Positions 7,392 through 16,533 of a DNA stretch of 43,498 nucleotides are shown piece by piece; the stretch's first letter is position 1; each line of letters opens with the position of its first letter. Origin of the DNA: Campylobacteraceae bacterium (GTDB taxonomy: Bacteria > Campylobacterota > Campylobacteria > Campylobacterales > JALSKU01); the NCBI GenBank assembly GCA_026993075.1, contig JALWUQ010000065.1, positions 1-43,498 on the forward strand. The letters are read 5' to 3'. The position numbers were made by a program, and so were the translations under genes. Below the pieces are notes generated by a model, which worked only from the letters and a program-made list of their open reading frames with translations, was not told where the DNA came from and did no database searches.

Positions 7392-9211
7392 TGAGTTTAT
7401 TTAGTACATTGGATACCGGATATACAGGATTGGATGTATCTCAGTTGCAAATGGGAACGACAGGTCATAATATCGCAAATGCAAATACACAAGGGTACTC
7501 AAGACAAAGGGTTATAACTCAGGCACAAACTCCTTTGCATACTGTACCGGGAGATGTAGGTCGAGGGGTAAAAGTTAAAGCTATCAAAAGGATTCATGAC
7601 GAATTTGTTTTTGGAAGACTTAGAAATAGTGCAAATTCTTTAGAATATAATCAATTTTCCAAATCTACTCTTGAAGAAATCGCAAGATATTTTCCAGATA
7701 CAAGTGGAGTAGGACTTCAAAATGATATGAAAAATTATTTTAACTCTTGGAACAGTTTTGCTTCCAATCCTACAAGTTCATCCAAAAAAACAGTTTTAGC
7801 CCAGGCAACTGAAACATTTACAAATCATATTCAAGATACAAGAAGCAAGTTAAGAGCTTCACAAAATTCTTTAAATGATCAGTTAAAAGTAAGTATAGAT
7901 GAAGTAAATAATATAGGTAAAAAAATTGCAGATTTAAATGCTCAAATAAGTAATGTAGAGTCTATAAAATATAATAATGCAAATGATTTAAGAGATCAAA
8001 GAGATAAATTAGAGCTTTCATTGTCAAAATTGCTTGGAGTTTCTGTATTTAAGGGGAATATGCAAAGTGATATATCTGTAAATCCGCAATTAAATGATGG
8101 TGGTAAAGAGTATTATCTAAATATTGCAGGTGAATCTTTTGTCGATGGTTCTACTTTTCATCCTCTGATGATAGATAATGATGGAAATAAAAGTAAGTAT
8201 TATTCTATCTATCAAGAGAGTTCAGACGGTTCAAGAGTTAACATGAGTACAAAAATACAAGGTGGTAAAATAGGTGCTATTTTAGATTTGCGTGGAAGGA
8301 ATATTGATTCTAAAACAGCTTTTCCAACTGATGGTAAGTTGCAAAATTATATTAACAGTTTGGATTCTCTATCCAATGGTTTGATACAAAAAACAAATTC
8401 TGTGTATGCATCAAGTGCTGTTAGCTCTATGAGTTCTTCCATGCTAAACCTTGCTAACAGTGCAGCCTTGATAAACAGTGGATATGATTTTAAGCAAGGT
8501 AGTTTCAATCTTGTTATGTACGATAACAGTGGTAAAAAATTGGCTGAAAAATCTATCGTTATCAACGATACAACGACCATGGATGACATAGTAACACAAA
8601 TAAATGCAATAACTGATGACAACCAAGACAATTCCACTCTTGATGATATACACGATTATTTTAAAGCATCTTATCTTAATGGTCAATTATCAATCCAAAA
8701 AATAAATACAAAACCATCAAATTATAAAATTTCTATTGAAGATAACGGAACAAATTTTGCAGGAGTTACCGGAATAAATTCTTTTTTAGATGGCACTAAT
8801 GCTGAAAATATAAGACTTAAAGAAGCTTTTCAAAATGATCCAACCAGTATAAACGCTTATCGCTCTCCAGCTGATGGCAATAACGATGTAGCAAATGCAA
8901 TGATACAAGTGCAATACCAAAAGATAGGCTTTACATATCCGGATAATACACAAGTAAATGATACTTTAAATGGATTTTACGGGAATCTAACTGCCGGCAT
9001 TGCAGTTGATGCACAAAACAGCACAAGAAATGTTTCCACATCGCAAGCTATATTTAATGCAGTCAATAATGAACAACAGTCAATAAGTGGAGTCAGTATA
9101 GATCAAGAGTTGACAAACCTGCTTAAGTATCAAACCGCATATAGTGCAAATGCAAAGATTATATCAACTATTGATAAAATGTTAAACACTCTTTTATCTA
9201 TAAAACAGTAA
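7391..9211 (+). CDS. flgK: flagellar hook-associated protein 1 FlgK
   Basis: FlgK forms the first hook-filament junction. It is 606 residues, full length. The N-terminal LDTGYTGLDVSQLQMGTTGH followed by NIANANTQGYSRQR is the flagellar axial-protein signature, and the C-terminus (VSIDQELTNLLKYQTAYSAN, AKIISTIDKMLNTLLSIK) is the matching coiled-coil end. The centre is variable and Ser/Asn rich. It is the last gene of the flgM-flgN-flgK set. Confidence 0.95.
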   Translation: MSLFSTLDTGYTGLDVSQLQMGTTGHNIANANTQGYSRQRVITQAQTPLHTVPGDVGRGVKVKAIKRIHDEFVFGRLRNSANSLEYNQFSKSTLEEIARYFPDTSGVGLQNDMKNYFNSWNSFASNPTSSSKKTVLAQATETFTNHIQDTRSKLRASQNSLNDQLKVSIDEVNNIGKKIADLNAQISNVESIKYNNANDLRDQRDKLELSLSKLLGVSVFKGNMQSDISVNPQLNDGGKEYYLNIAGESFVDGSTFHPLMIDNDGNKSKYYSIYQESSDGSRVNMSTKIQGGKIGAILDLRGRNIDSKTAFPTDGKLQNYINSLDSLSNGLIQKTNSVYASSAVSSMSSSMLNLANSAALINSGYDFKQGSFNLVMYDNSGKKLAEKSIVINDTTTMDDIVTQINAITDDNQDNSTLDDIHDYFKASYLNGQLSIQKINTKPSNYKISIEDNGTNFAGVTGINSFLDGTNAENIRLKEAFQNDPTSINAYRSPADGNNDVANAMIQVQYQKIGFTYPDNTQVNDTLNGFYGNLTAGIAVDAQNSTRNVSTSQAIFNAVNNEQQSISGVSIDQELTNLLKYQTAYSANAKIISTIDKMLNTLLSIKQ

Positions 9212-9244
9212 TATTTTATATTTATCTCATATAGTAGGTTGAAT

Positions 9245-10054
9245 ATGTCTAAAGTTCCGTATGCGAGTATCTTTTTTTTAATTTTTATTATTTTGCTTGT
9301 TTATTTTGGCGGTTATTTTTATCACTTCTCGCCATATACTATACATAAAAACGCTATTCTTTTACCTCCAAGTTTACATCATATCTTCGGTACAGATAGA
9401 TTGGGTAGGGATTTGCTGGCAAGGATTATACAAGGTGGCAAAGTTTCTATGACTATCGGAGTCGGAAGTTCTTTGATAACAAGTTTTATAGGTTTAATTG
9501 TAGGCATAAGTGCTGGTTTTTTTCAAAAAAGTACAGATAAAGTTTTCATTGTGGTTATTGATCTGTTTTTAACATTTCCAACTTTTTTCTTGCTTTTGGC
9601 ACTTGTGAGTTATATCAATGCTTCGATAATGGTTTTGATATTTGTTATTTCCATAACTGGTTGGATGGGAATGGCTAGAATGATAAGGAGTGAAAGTTTT
9701 GAAATCGCTTCGAAACCGTATATAAAGATATTAAAGCTTGCTAAGGTTAGTAATATCAAGATAATTTTTAAATATTTTGCTCCGCTTTTAGCACCAATAT
9801 TTTTTATAAGTTTTACATTTGGTGTCGGTGGAGCTATCTTGGCTGAGAGTGGGCTTAGTTTTTTAGGCATTGGCATAACTCCACCACAAATGAGTTGGGG
9901 CAGTATACTAAATGAAGGCAAGGCAGTTATTGATATAGCATGGTGGGTAAGTTTTTTTCCTGGTTTTTTTATATTCTTGGTTATTTTTTCATTAGTTAAT
10001 ATATCTGATTATTTACAGCACAAAACAAATAAACAAGAGAGTTTTGTTGGATAA
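9245..10054 (+). CDS. DppC/OppC-type ABC transporter permease
   Basis: An inner-membrane permease subunit for peptide or nickel-type ABC importers. About 269 residues with roughly six membrane spans. The N-terminal HHIFGTDRLGRDLLARIIQG is the OppC N-terminal motif, followed by GGKVSMTIGVGSSL. The EAA loop is ARMIRSESFEIASKPYIK and the C-terminal part has ILAESGLSFLGIGITPPQMS. I prefer ATG 9245 (AGTAGG upstream) to the TTG at 9239. The partner permease, ATPase and binding protein are not in the window, so the substrate is unknown. Its end overlaps the next gene. Confidence 0.88.
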   Translation: MSKVPYASIFFLIFIILLVYFGGYFYHFSPYTIHKNAILLPPSLHHIFGTDRLGRDLLARIIQGGKVSMTIGVGSSLITSFIGLIVGISAGFFQKSTDKVFIVVIDLFLTFPTFFLLLALVSYINASIMVLIFVISITGWMGMARMIRSESFEIASKPYIKILKLAKVSNIKIIFKYFAPLLAPIFFISFTFGVGGAILAESGLSFLGIGITPPQMSWGSILNEGKAVIDIAWWVSFFPGFFIFLVIFSLVNISDYLQHKTNKQESFVG

Positions 10055-10793
10055 GATAAAGAGACTACTTGAAAAAGAGGTTTTAAAAAGAAATTCAAAA
10101 AATGAACTAACTCTTGATAGACCAGATCCCTTGCTTGTCGCAACCAAATACAAAGATGAATATATCGCTTTGATTTGTGCCCTGTTTGCCTATGGAAATG
10201 TCAATCAAATCATTAAATTCTTACATAGCTTGAACTTTAAGCTTTTAAATGAAAACGACGACAAGATAAGAGATGGTTTACAAAATCACTATTACAGATT
10301 TCAAAAATCAGAAGATATTATACAATTTTTTATAACTTTAAAAACTTTAAAGCAAAAGTATGTATTGGAGGATATTTTTTATCAAGGTTACAAAATCAAG
10401 CAAGATGTAACAGATGGATTAAAAGAGGTTATATCTTTAATTTATGACATAAATACCTACAGATCAAGAGGTTATGAGTTTCTTATAGGTAAAATTCCGG
10501 GGAAAAAGATAAGTTCACCATACAAAAGATGGAATATGTATTTAAGATGGATGGTTAGAGAAGATAATATTGATTTAGGCTTATGGAAAAAAATAGATAA
10601 AAAAGATTTACTTATACCTTTGGATACGCATACATTTAAAATTTCGCAAAAAATAGGACTTTTAAAAAGAAAAACTTATGACTTTAAAGCTGTTATGGAA
10701 CTTACAAAAGCATTAAGGTTTTTTGATGCAAATGATCCTGTAAAATACGATTTTGCGATTTACAGAATAGGGCAAGAGAAATTATTAGATTAA
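10044..10793 (+). CDS. TIGR02757 / DUF2400 family protein
   Basis: A soluble 249-residue protein resembling the TIGR02757 family common in Campylobacterota and Bacteroidota. Function unknown; the helical C-terminal part (LIPLDTHTFKISQKIGLL, then FFDANDPVKYDFAIYRIG) is reminiscent of helix-hairpin-helix DNA glycosylase-like folds, with D-T-H as a conserved trio. The start is one of two consecutive TTG codons (10044 or 10047), overlapping the permease gene by about 10 bp. Confidence 0.75.
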   Translation: MLDKIKRLLEKEVLKRNSKNELTLDRPDPLLVATKYKDEYIALICALFAYGNVNQIIKFLHSLNFKLLNENDDKIRDGLQNHYYRFQKSEDIIQFFITLKTLKQKYVLEDIFYQGYKIKQDVTDGLKEVISLIYDINTYRSRGYEFLIGKIPGKKISSPYKRWNMYLRWMVREDNIDLGLWKKIDKKDLLIPLDTHTFKISQKIGLLKRKTYDFKAVMELTKALRFFDANDPVKYDFAIYRIGQEKLLD

Positions 10794-10809
10794 TCCAAAT
10801 TTAGTTTAA

Positions 10810-11071
10810 GAGACCATTACACAGTATAAATACCCATAAAAGTCTAGTTTTAGGTGAGATTTGTGATATAAATTTTGAAGGACTAACTAAAGTTAATTCA
10901 AAAAATTTATCTTACAAAGATTGCCTAAAAATAGACTTCCCTTTGGGTATCAACAGGTAGCTTATATACTTCGTTAAACTTCATTGACTTAAATACTTAA
11001 GCCTGCAGAAGTTTGCCTCGTCTATAAACTACCTGTTGATATTATGGATATTTATATTGTGTAGTGGTCTC
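10810..11071. mobile_element. MITE-like 262-bp palindromic element with no coding capacity
   Basis: This fills nearly the whole 341-bp gap between the TIGR02757 gene and atpB. Terminal inverted repeats of 29 bp start GAGACCAYTACACARTATAA and match at 26 of 29 positions. They are flanked by a direct TTTAA (10805-10809 and 11072-11076) that could be a target duplication. Inside are two more long hairpins: 10840-10939, with arms starting AAGTCTAgTTTTAGG, and 10946-11042, with arms starting TATCAACAGGTAGyTTATA. The whole element can therefore fold as a three-way junction. There is no ORF, and a solo end lies at 1853-1873. A non-autonomous transposon relic is the best reading; a structured RNA is the alternative. 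Confidence 0.75.
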
Positions 11072-11134
11072 TTTAAAGAACTATTAAATGATTTTTTGGT
11101 AAAATTTGGCTAATTTATTAATAGGAAATTCAAG

Positions 11135-11821
11135 ATGAATGAAGTTTTTACCTTTTTAGGATTATTTGGAGAGGGTCATACTTATCTTTTTGCTTCACAT
11201 GTTATACTTTCTGCCTTGATTGTACTGGTTTTAGCTAAGACTGCTACATCTTCTTTGCAGATAGTTCCTAAAGGTATGCAAAATATTATGGAAGCATATT
11301 TGCAAGGCGTTATTGCAATGGGTACGGATGTTATCGGTAAAAGACGAGCTAAAAAGTATTTGCCTCTTGTAGCAACACTCGGGTTATTTATATTTGTTTC
11401 AAATATGATGGAGATAATTCCTGGATTTGAGCCACCATCTGGCAATATTAATATGACATTGACTTTAGCAATTATTGTATTTTTGTATTATAACTTTGAA
11501 GGTATAAGAAAGAATGGTGTAATTCATTATTTTGCTCACTTTATGGGTCCGGTACCTGTACTTGCACCCTTAATGTTTCCTATTGAGATAGTATCACATC
11601 TTTCAAGGATTATATCTTTGTCATTTAGACTTTTTGGCAATATTAAAGGTGATGATCTGTTTGTTGCTGTTTTGCTTATGTTGGCTCCTTGGATTGCACC
11701 ACTTCCTGGATTTGCACTGATGAGCTTTTCTGCCATACTTCAAACTTTTATTTTTATGATTTTAACTTATGTTTACCTTGCCGGAGCAGTTACTATTGCC
11801 GGCGAGTATGAAACCATTTGA
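11135..11821 (+). CDS. atpB: F0F1 ATP synthase subunit a
   Basis: Subunit a forms the proton half-channels of the F0 membrane sector. The 228 residues are typical for Campylobacterota. Several membrane spans are present, and [20 protein letters not shown] contains the essential Arg in the S-L-x-x-R-L-F-G-N motif that faces the c-ring. [20 protein letters not shown] is the final conserved helix. AGGAAATT precedes the ATG. No other ATP synthase gene is near. Overlaps the next gene by one base. Confidence 0.96.
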   Translation: MNEVFTFLGLFGEGHTYLFASHVILSALIVLVLAKTATSSLQIVPKGMQNIMEAYLQGVIAMGTDVIGKRRAKKYLPLVATLGLFIFVSNMMEIIPGFEPPSGNINMTLTLAIIVFLYYNFEGIRKNGVIHYFAHFMGPVPVLAPLMFPIEIVSHLSRIISLSFRLFGNIKGDDLFVAVLLMLAPWIAPLPGFALMSFSAILQTFIFMILTYVYLAGAVTIAGEYETI

Positions 11822-12084
11822 TGAATAAACATATCTTTGCTTTTATGATTAATTTTTTGCAGGGTGCATCTTGGGCACTTGCAATTATTATAGCTGTTTT
11901 TCTTTTTTTTAAAATGCTACCGTTTGGCATAATTACAGCTTTGTTTTCAGCACTGTTTGGTTCGTTTATTGGATTATTTTTTGTTTCATTTTTTGAGCTT
12001 ATCAATATACAAATGAAAAATCTATCTTTAAAAGAAGAAGAGGTAAGTCTGCTTCAAAAAATATCAGAAAAACTAACTAAATAA
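11821..12084 (+). CDS. small membrane protein downstream of atpB
   Basis: About 87 residues: two hydrophobic stretches (roughly residues 5-30 and 34-57) and a charged C-terminal helix (NLSLKEEEVSLLQKISEKL). The ATG at 11821 overlaps the atpB stop (TGATG), so it is probably translationally coupled. I do not recognise a family. An ATP synthase assembly or accessory role is possible only by position. Confidence 0.7.
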   Translation: MNKHIFAFMINFLQGASWALAIIIAVFLFFKMLPFGIITALFSALFGSFIGLFFVSFFELINIQMKNLSLKEEEVSLLQKISEKLTK

Positions 12085-12102
12085 TCTCTATTTATTGAGA
12101 TT
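12083..12102 (+). terminator. weak hairpin after the atpB operon
   Basis: AATCTC and GAGATT form a 6-bp stem with an 8-base AT loop, starting in the stop codon of the small membrane protein. There is no T-run directly after it, so termination is uncertain. Confidence 0.3.
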
Positions 12103-12129
12103 AAGTATATTTAAGATATAATAATTGAT

Positions 12130-12240
12130 CTTACACATGTTTTTCTCGAAAAGTCTTACTTTTTGTAAGCTTCAAAGGGATTGTGGGGACTTTAATCCCT
12201 GCCACCATAACGAGCTTTGCCCCATTATGGTGTGTGTAAG
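12130..12240 (+). ncRNA. candidate structured RNA (cloverleaf) upstream of DUF1566 gene
   Basis: Four helices are visible. The closing stem is CTTACACA with TGTGTAAG. Inside it are CTTAC-loop-GTAAG (extended by AAG/CTT around a bulge, 12151-12172), AGGGATT with AATCCCT (12176-12200), and CACCATAA with TTATGGTG (12203-12232), which abuts the closing stem. Loop bases TGGGG (12184-12188) and CCCCA (12220-12224) are complementary and could form a kissing loop. It ends 41 bases before the GTG start of the DUF1566 gene, so it may be a 5' leader or riboswitch-like element. I could not match it to a named class. Confidence 0.45.
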
Positions 12241-12281
12241 GTTAGATAATAAATTTAATTTTTTTAAAAGGAACTTTACGG

Positions 12282-12869
12282 GTGAAAAAATCAATTATAA
12301 TGGTGTTAGCACTTGGAGCCATGTCTATTCTTATAGCTAAGCAAAGTAAGTACTCTTTTGTTTTACAAACTGGTCAAACAAAAAGCTATAGTAAAACAAA
12401 TTATTTTAAAGCTGTAGATAATTCAAGTCCGGATGCGATACATGATGATGGCTGGTATGCTACAGTGAAAAAAATTGCTCCACAAAAGAGTTATACGAGA
12501 AACAATAAGACACAAATAGTAACTGATAATGTGACAAAGTTGCAATGGCAGGATGATATCGGAGCTGCTAAAGTTAGAAAAAATTGGCAAAACGCAAAGA
12601 GATATTGCCAAAATCTTACCCTTGGCGGCCATAAAAATTGGAGGCTTCCAACGATACAGGAATTACTTGGTATTACTGATTTGAGCGTATTCAAGCCAGC
12701 TGTTAATACTAAAATATTTAAAAATATTGTATCTGATTATTATTGGTCATCAACTCCTTGTGCAGTAAATGCTTCTGATTATTGGGATGTAGATTTTTAT
12801 GGTGGACACTCATCTCATGATATTAAATATATTTCTAACAATATAAGATGTGTAAGGTCTGAAAAATAA
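12282..12869 (+). CDS. secreted DUF1566 (Lcl-like) domain protein, 195 aa
   Basis: The start is GTG with AAAAGGAA upstream. MKKSIIMVLALGAMSILIA is a signal peptide, so the product is exported. Residues ~75-195 form one DUF1566 domain: DNVTKLQWQDD, then YCQNLTLGGHKNWRLPTIQE, YYWSSTP and the C-terminal IRCVRSEK. The domain is C-type-lectin-like in related proteins and often surface-exposed; its ligand is unknown. Two Cys in YCQ and RCV could form a disulfide. It lies in a gene-poor stretch between atpB and gatB with a second paralogue downstream and the candidate leader RNA upstream. Confidence 0.8.
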   Translation: MKKSIIMVLALGAMSILIAKQSKYSFVLQTGQTKSYSKTNYFKAVDNSSPDAIHDDGWYATVKKIAPQKSYTRNNKTQIVTDNVTKLQWQDDIGAAKVRKNWQNAKRYCQNLTLGGHKNWRLPTIQELLGITDLSVFKPAVNTKIFKNIVSDYYWSSTPCAVNASDYWDVDFYGGHSSHDIKYISNNIRCVRSEK

Positions 12870-12950
12870 GATGTTATATGGTAATTTTATGATGATTTGT
12901 TTGGAAGATATCTCGAGATTTATATATACATTTGTAAGGTAGGTACATAA

Positions 12951-13385
12951 GTGAAAAAGATTTTTTTGATTTTGATAAGTATAAATATTGTATTGTTTGC
13001 TGATTTTATTAGAAATAGTACAGGTGTAGTTACAGATAGTAATACAAAATTACAATGGCAGGATAATTATGGTTTAACTTCTAATGGTATAGAAAAAGCT
13101 TCCTGGTTAGGTGCTATTAATTATTGTAAAAATTTAAAGCTTGACGGTGGAGGATGGAAGCTTCCAAATAGAAATGAACTTTTATCTATAGTTGATTATA
13201 AAAAGTATGATCCTTCCATAGATAAATATGTTTTTAAGAAAACAGCTTCAGATGACTACTGGACATCAACAACTCATGCATATCGTCCATCTGGTGCATG
13301 GATAGTTAATTTTTATGATGGCAATTCTGTTTATGGCGATAAAAGTATCTATTACTATGTTCGTTGCGTACGATCTAAGCGATAA
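12951..13385 (+). CDS. secreted DUF1566 domain protein, 144 aa
   Basis: The start is GTG, with GTAGGTAC upstream. MKKIFLILISINIVLFA is the signal peptide. The rest is a single DUF1566 domain: VVTDSNTKLQWQDN, YCKNLKLDGGGWKLPNRNE, DDYWTST and YYYVRCVRSKR. It is shorter than its neighbour because the ~50-residue linker after the signal peptide is missing. The two share the domain layout but differ in sequence, so they are older paralogues, not a fresh duplication. The role is unknown. Confidence 0.8.
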   Translation: MKKIFLILISINIVLFADFIRNSTGVVTDSNTKLQWQDNYGLTSNGIEKASWLGAINYCKNLKLDGGGWKLPNRNELLSIVDYKKYDPSIDKYVFKKTASDDYWTSTTHAYRPSGAWIVNFYDGNSVYGDKSIYYYVRCVRSKR

Positions 13386-13475
13386 ATACATATAATTAGC
13401 TATCCTAAGAATGCTCTGTAGCTATTCATAATGACCTTTTAAACAAAATAGTGGTAGAATAACTTATTTACTAAG

Positions 13476-13508
13476 CCAAATTTAGTTACTATTTTATACT
13501 AGATTTGG
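13476..13508 (+). promoter_or_regulatory. hairpin upstream of gatB
   Basis: CCAAATTTAGT and ACTAGATTTGG form an 11-bp stem with one T-G wobble and an 11-base loop, ending 17 bases before the gatB ATG. It could terminate the DUF1566 transcript or shape the gatB leader. There is no T-run. Confidence 0.35.
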
Positions 13509-13525
13509 ATATATAAAGGTTTATA

Positions 13526-14953
13526 ATGTTTGAAGTTGTTATAGGTTTGGAAGTACATATTCAGTTAAATACAAAAACCAAGATATTTTGTTCTTGTCCT
13601 ACATCATTTGGTGAAGAGGCAAATAAAAATGTTTGTCCTGTTTGTTTAGCACTCCCCGGAGCACTCCCCGTTTTAAATATAGAAGCTGTAAAAAAAGCTA
13701 TCAATTTCGGTAATGCCGTAAATGCAACTGTGCATAAAAAGTCTATATTCAATAGAAAAAACTACTTTTATCCGGATTTACCAAAGGGTTATCAAATAAG
13801 TCAATTTGAGATACCGATAGTTGAGGGTGGTGAACTTTTTATTGATTTTGAGGATGGAAGTAGTAAAAGAATAGGTATAACAAGAGCCCATCTTGAAGAA
13901 GATGCTGGCAAAAATATACATGAAAGCAGTTATAGCAAAGTTGATTTAAACAGGGCAGGAACTCCTTTGCTCGAGATAGTTAGCGAGCCTGATATGAGAA
14001 ATACCGATGAAGTTATAAGATACTTAAAAAAATTACACTCTATCGTAAGATATCTTGATATCAGTGATGCTAATATGCAAGAAGGTTCTTTTAGATGTGA
14101 TGTAAATGTTTCAATAAGACCAAAGGGCGATAATAAACTTTACACAAGAGCAGAGATTAAAAATATGAATTCTTTTAGATTTATTCAAAAAGCTTTAGAC
14201 TATGAAGTTCAAAGACAAATAGAAGCTTGGGAAGATGGTACTTATGAGATAGATGTTGTACAAGAGACCAGACTTTTTGATGTAACTTCTGGCGAAACTG
14301 TAAGCATGAGAGGAAAAGAAGATAGTGATGAGTATAGATATTTTCCAGAACCTGATCTTTTGCCTGTGATTTTAACTGATGAGATGATAGAGGAGGGTAA
14401 AAAAATACCTGAACTTCCGGATGAAAAGAAAGAAAGATATATAAAAGAGTATAAAATCAAAGAGTATGATGCTGCTGTTTTAACTTCTTCTATTAATATG
14501 GCAAATTTTTTTGAAAATCTTATTGGGTATGGGGCAAGTGCCAAAAATAGTGTTACTTGGCTTAGTGTTGAGCTTCAAGGAAGGCTTAAAAACGGATACA
14601 CTCTTGAAAACTCTCCTGTTGATTCAAAAAAACTTGCTGATTTGATTATAAGAATTGATGATGGTACTATTAGTGGTAAAGCCGGCAAGGAAGTACTTGA
14701 TTATCTTATGATACATGATATAAAAGTTGATGAAGTTATAGAAAAATTAGGCTTAAAACAAGTCAGTAATGATTCTGATTTGTATGATATTATAGATACT
14801 ATTTTAGAAAAAAACAGTGATAAAGTAAATGAATATAAAAATGGGAAAGAGAAGCTTTTGGGATTTTTTGTTGGTCAATGTATGAAAGCAAGCAAAGGAA
14901 AAGCAAATCCTTCCAAAATAAATCAACTTTTAAAAAAGAGACTTAGCAGTTGA
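13526..14953 (+). CDS. gatB: Asp-tRNA(Asn)/Glu-tRNA(Gln) amidotransferase subunit B
   Basis: GatB is the kinase/tRNA-binding subunit of GatCAB, which converts misacylated Glu-tRNA(Gln) (and Asp-tRNA(Asn)) to the correct amidated form. It is 475 residues, full length. [20 protein letters not shown] is the family start. [20 protein letters not shown] is the zinc-site region. Then follow [19 protein letters not shown], the tRNA-binding EPDLLPV region and a C-terminal YqeY-like tail domain ([20 protein letters not shown]). AAAGG lies before the ATG. Its stop overlaps the next gene's TTG start. Confidence 0.97.
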   Translation: MFEVVIGLEVHIQLNTKTKIFCSCPTSFGEEANKNVCPVCLALPGALPVLNIEAVKKAINFGNAVNATVHKKSIFNRKNYFYPDLPKGYQISQFEIPIVEGGELFIDFEDGSSKRIGITRAHLEEDAGKNIHESSYSKVDLNRAGTPLLEIVSEPDMRNTDEVIRYLKKLHSIVRYLDISDANMQEGSFRCDVNVSIRPKGDNKLYTRAEIKNMNSFRFIQKALDYEVQRQIEAWEDGTYEIDVVQETRLFDVTSGETVSMRGKEDSDEYRYFPEPDLLPVILTDEMIEEGKKIPELPDEKKERYIKEYKIKEYDAAVLTSSINMANFFENLIGYGASAKNSVTWLSVELQGRLKNGYTLENSPVDSKKLADLIIRIDDGTISGKAGKEVLDYLMIHDIKVDEVIEKLGLKQVSNDSDLYDIIDTILEKNSDKVNEYKNGKEKLLGFFVGQCMKASKGKANPSKINQLLKKRLSS

Positions 14954-16533
14954 ACAAAATAGCCAAAGCTATAGTTGATTTATCCTTTTTTTTAGAAGAA
15001 TCTAAAAATTATAATAGAATAAAAAAATTCCTTAAAAGTGTTTTAGAAGACAGTAATCATAAATACAGTAAATATTTTAATTATCTTATGATTTTTTTGA
15101 TTGTTTCAAGTGTTATTATAATCATAGATGAAGTTAAGCATCCTATTGAAAAATGGTTGATATTTTATGATATTTATATTGTTACAGGTATTTTTATTAT
15201 TGAATATATTTTGAGATTGTGGGTTTATAGCGATATTCACAAGGTAATTATACAAGAATTTCAAGATTCTGTATTTTTAGAGAGAAAATTTAATATATTT
15301 ATGGTGATGAAGTCAATAATAATGCAAAAGGTGCAATATATTTCTTCACCACTATCAATAATTGATATATTTGCAATTTTGCCCAGTTTCAGGGAATTGA
15401 GAATATTGAGGATTTTTGTACTTTTTAGAGCTTTTAAATTATTTAGATATTCTAGTCAGATTAATCATTTCTCGGAAGTAATTGTTTCTAAAAAATCAGA
15501 ATTGTTTATGCTTTTATTACTATTTATTTTTGTAGTTTTTTTATCTGGTGTAAGCATATATGTATTTGAAGAGCATAAAAATCCAAATATAAATACGATT
15601 TATGATGCATTTTATTGGGCTATTATCACCATAACTACAGTTGGATATGGTGATATTGTTCCAGTTACCAGTGAGGGTCGCAGTGTAGCGGCAATTATAA
15701 TTTTAATTGGAGTGGGGCTTGTATCTTTTGCTACTTCTATTATGGTTTCTGCTTTTAGAGAAAAATCAGATGAACTCAAAGCTCAGAAGGTCAAAAATAT
15801 TGTTTACGCTTTTACAAATTATTACTTGATTTGTGGATATAGTCATTTATCTGAAATACTTGCTGCAAAATTGAAAAGAGCAGGCGAGCATTTTATTATA
15901 TTGGATAATGATGAGAAAAAAGTTGAGCAAGCCGTAAGAGACGGAAATCTTGCATATAAAGCTGATGCAAGCAGCAAAAATGTACTAATTGATTTTGATA
16001 TCAATAAAAAAGTTTTAGCAGTTATAACGCTAGCTCAAGATGATATACAAAATATTTTTATTTCACTTAGTGTCAGGAGTGTTTCCAAGGATATTATGCT
16101 GATTTCAAGAATGAGAAATAAAAATTCATATAAAAAATTAAAATTAGCAGGGGTTGATAAAGTAGTCTCGGCAGCCAATATGACATCTATGCTGGTTTCT
16201 ACTTTAGTCGATAAGCCAATAGTTACAAATGCGATAAACAGTATATTATCAGGCAAAAGGAATGCAAGATGTGAACAGATTGAAGTTGTGCATGGTTGTA
16301 TACTTGAAGGACAAAGCATAAAAGATTTGAATATTGAGGCATACAAGCTGATTTTATTGGGCGTTTCAAAAAATACAGGTTTCAAAAAGAGAAAATTTAT
16401 CTTTAACCCTAATGATGATTTTGTTTTTTTAGAAGGCGATATTTTAATAGTTTTGGGTTATACAATAAGTATAGCCAATTTTAAATCAATTGTAGAAAAA
16501 AGTAGTATAAAATATGCAAGAAAAAATAGATAA
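14950..16533 (+). CDS. voltage-sensor-type potassium channel with RCK (TrkA-N/TrkA-C) domain
   Basis: A 527-residue inner-membrane K+ channel. About six membrane spans lie in the first ~280 residues. The fourth, [19 protein letters not shown], has a basic residue at every third or fourth position like a Kv S4 segment. The selectivity filter is TTVGYGD. After the pore come a cytosolic TrkA-N-like Rossmann region ([18 protein letters not shown]) and a TrkA-C region at the end. The usual G-x-G-x-x-G is degenerate (CGYSHLS). The TTG start overlaps the gatB stop. Its end overlaps the next RCK protein by 20 bp, suggesting the two are made together. Confidence 0.87.
   Translation: MNKIAKAIVDLSFFLEESKNYNRIKKFLKSVLEDSNHKYSKYFNYLMIFLIVSSVIIIIDEVKHPIEKWLIFYDIYIVTGIFIIEYILRLWVYSDIHKVIIQEFQDSVFLERKFNIFMVMKSIIMQKVQYISSPLSIIDIFAILPSFRELRILRIFVLFRAFKLFRYSSQINHFSEVIVSKKSELFMLLLLFIFVVFLSGVSIYVFEEHKNPNINTIYDAFYWAIITITTVGYGDIVPVTSEGRSVAAIIILIGVGLVSFATSIMVSAFREKSDELKAQKVKNIVYAFTNYYLICGYSHLSEILAAKLKRAGEHFIILDNDEKKVEQAVRDGNLAYKADASSKNVLIDFDINKKVLAVITLAQDDIQNIFISLSVRSVSKDIMLISRMRNKNSYKKLKLAGVDKVVSAANMTSMLVSTLVDKPIVTNAINSILSGKRNARCEQIEVVHGCILEGQSIKDLNIEAYKLILLGVSKNTGFKKRKFIFNPNDDFVFLEGDILIVLGYTISIANFKSIVEKSSIKYARKNR

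Noticed and set aside
10794-11134. Full insertion sequence
   Set aside because: There is no open frame on either strand inside the 262-bp element.
12128-12247. Integron attC site (ATCTTAC ... GTTAGAT)
   Set aside because: The outer ends fit GTTRRRY loosely, but the inner L boxes do not pair and no integrase is present.
12125-12340. 71-aa plus-strand ORF in the track
   Set aside because: It spans the structured cloverleaf and the ribosome site of the DUF1566 gene, has no ribosome site and no protein-like composition.
12282-13385. Diversity-generating retroelement target
   Set aside because: DUF1566 domains can be such targets, but there is no reverse transcriptase or template repeat in the window and the two genes are not near-identical.
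14242-14544. Minus-strand 100-aa ORF inside gatB
   Set aside because: It is antisense to conserved gatB sequence, with no start signal.
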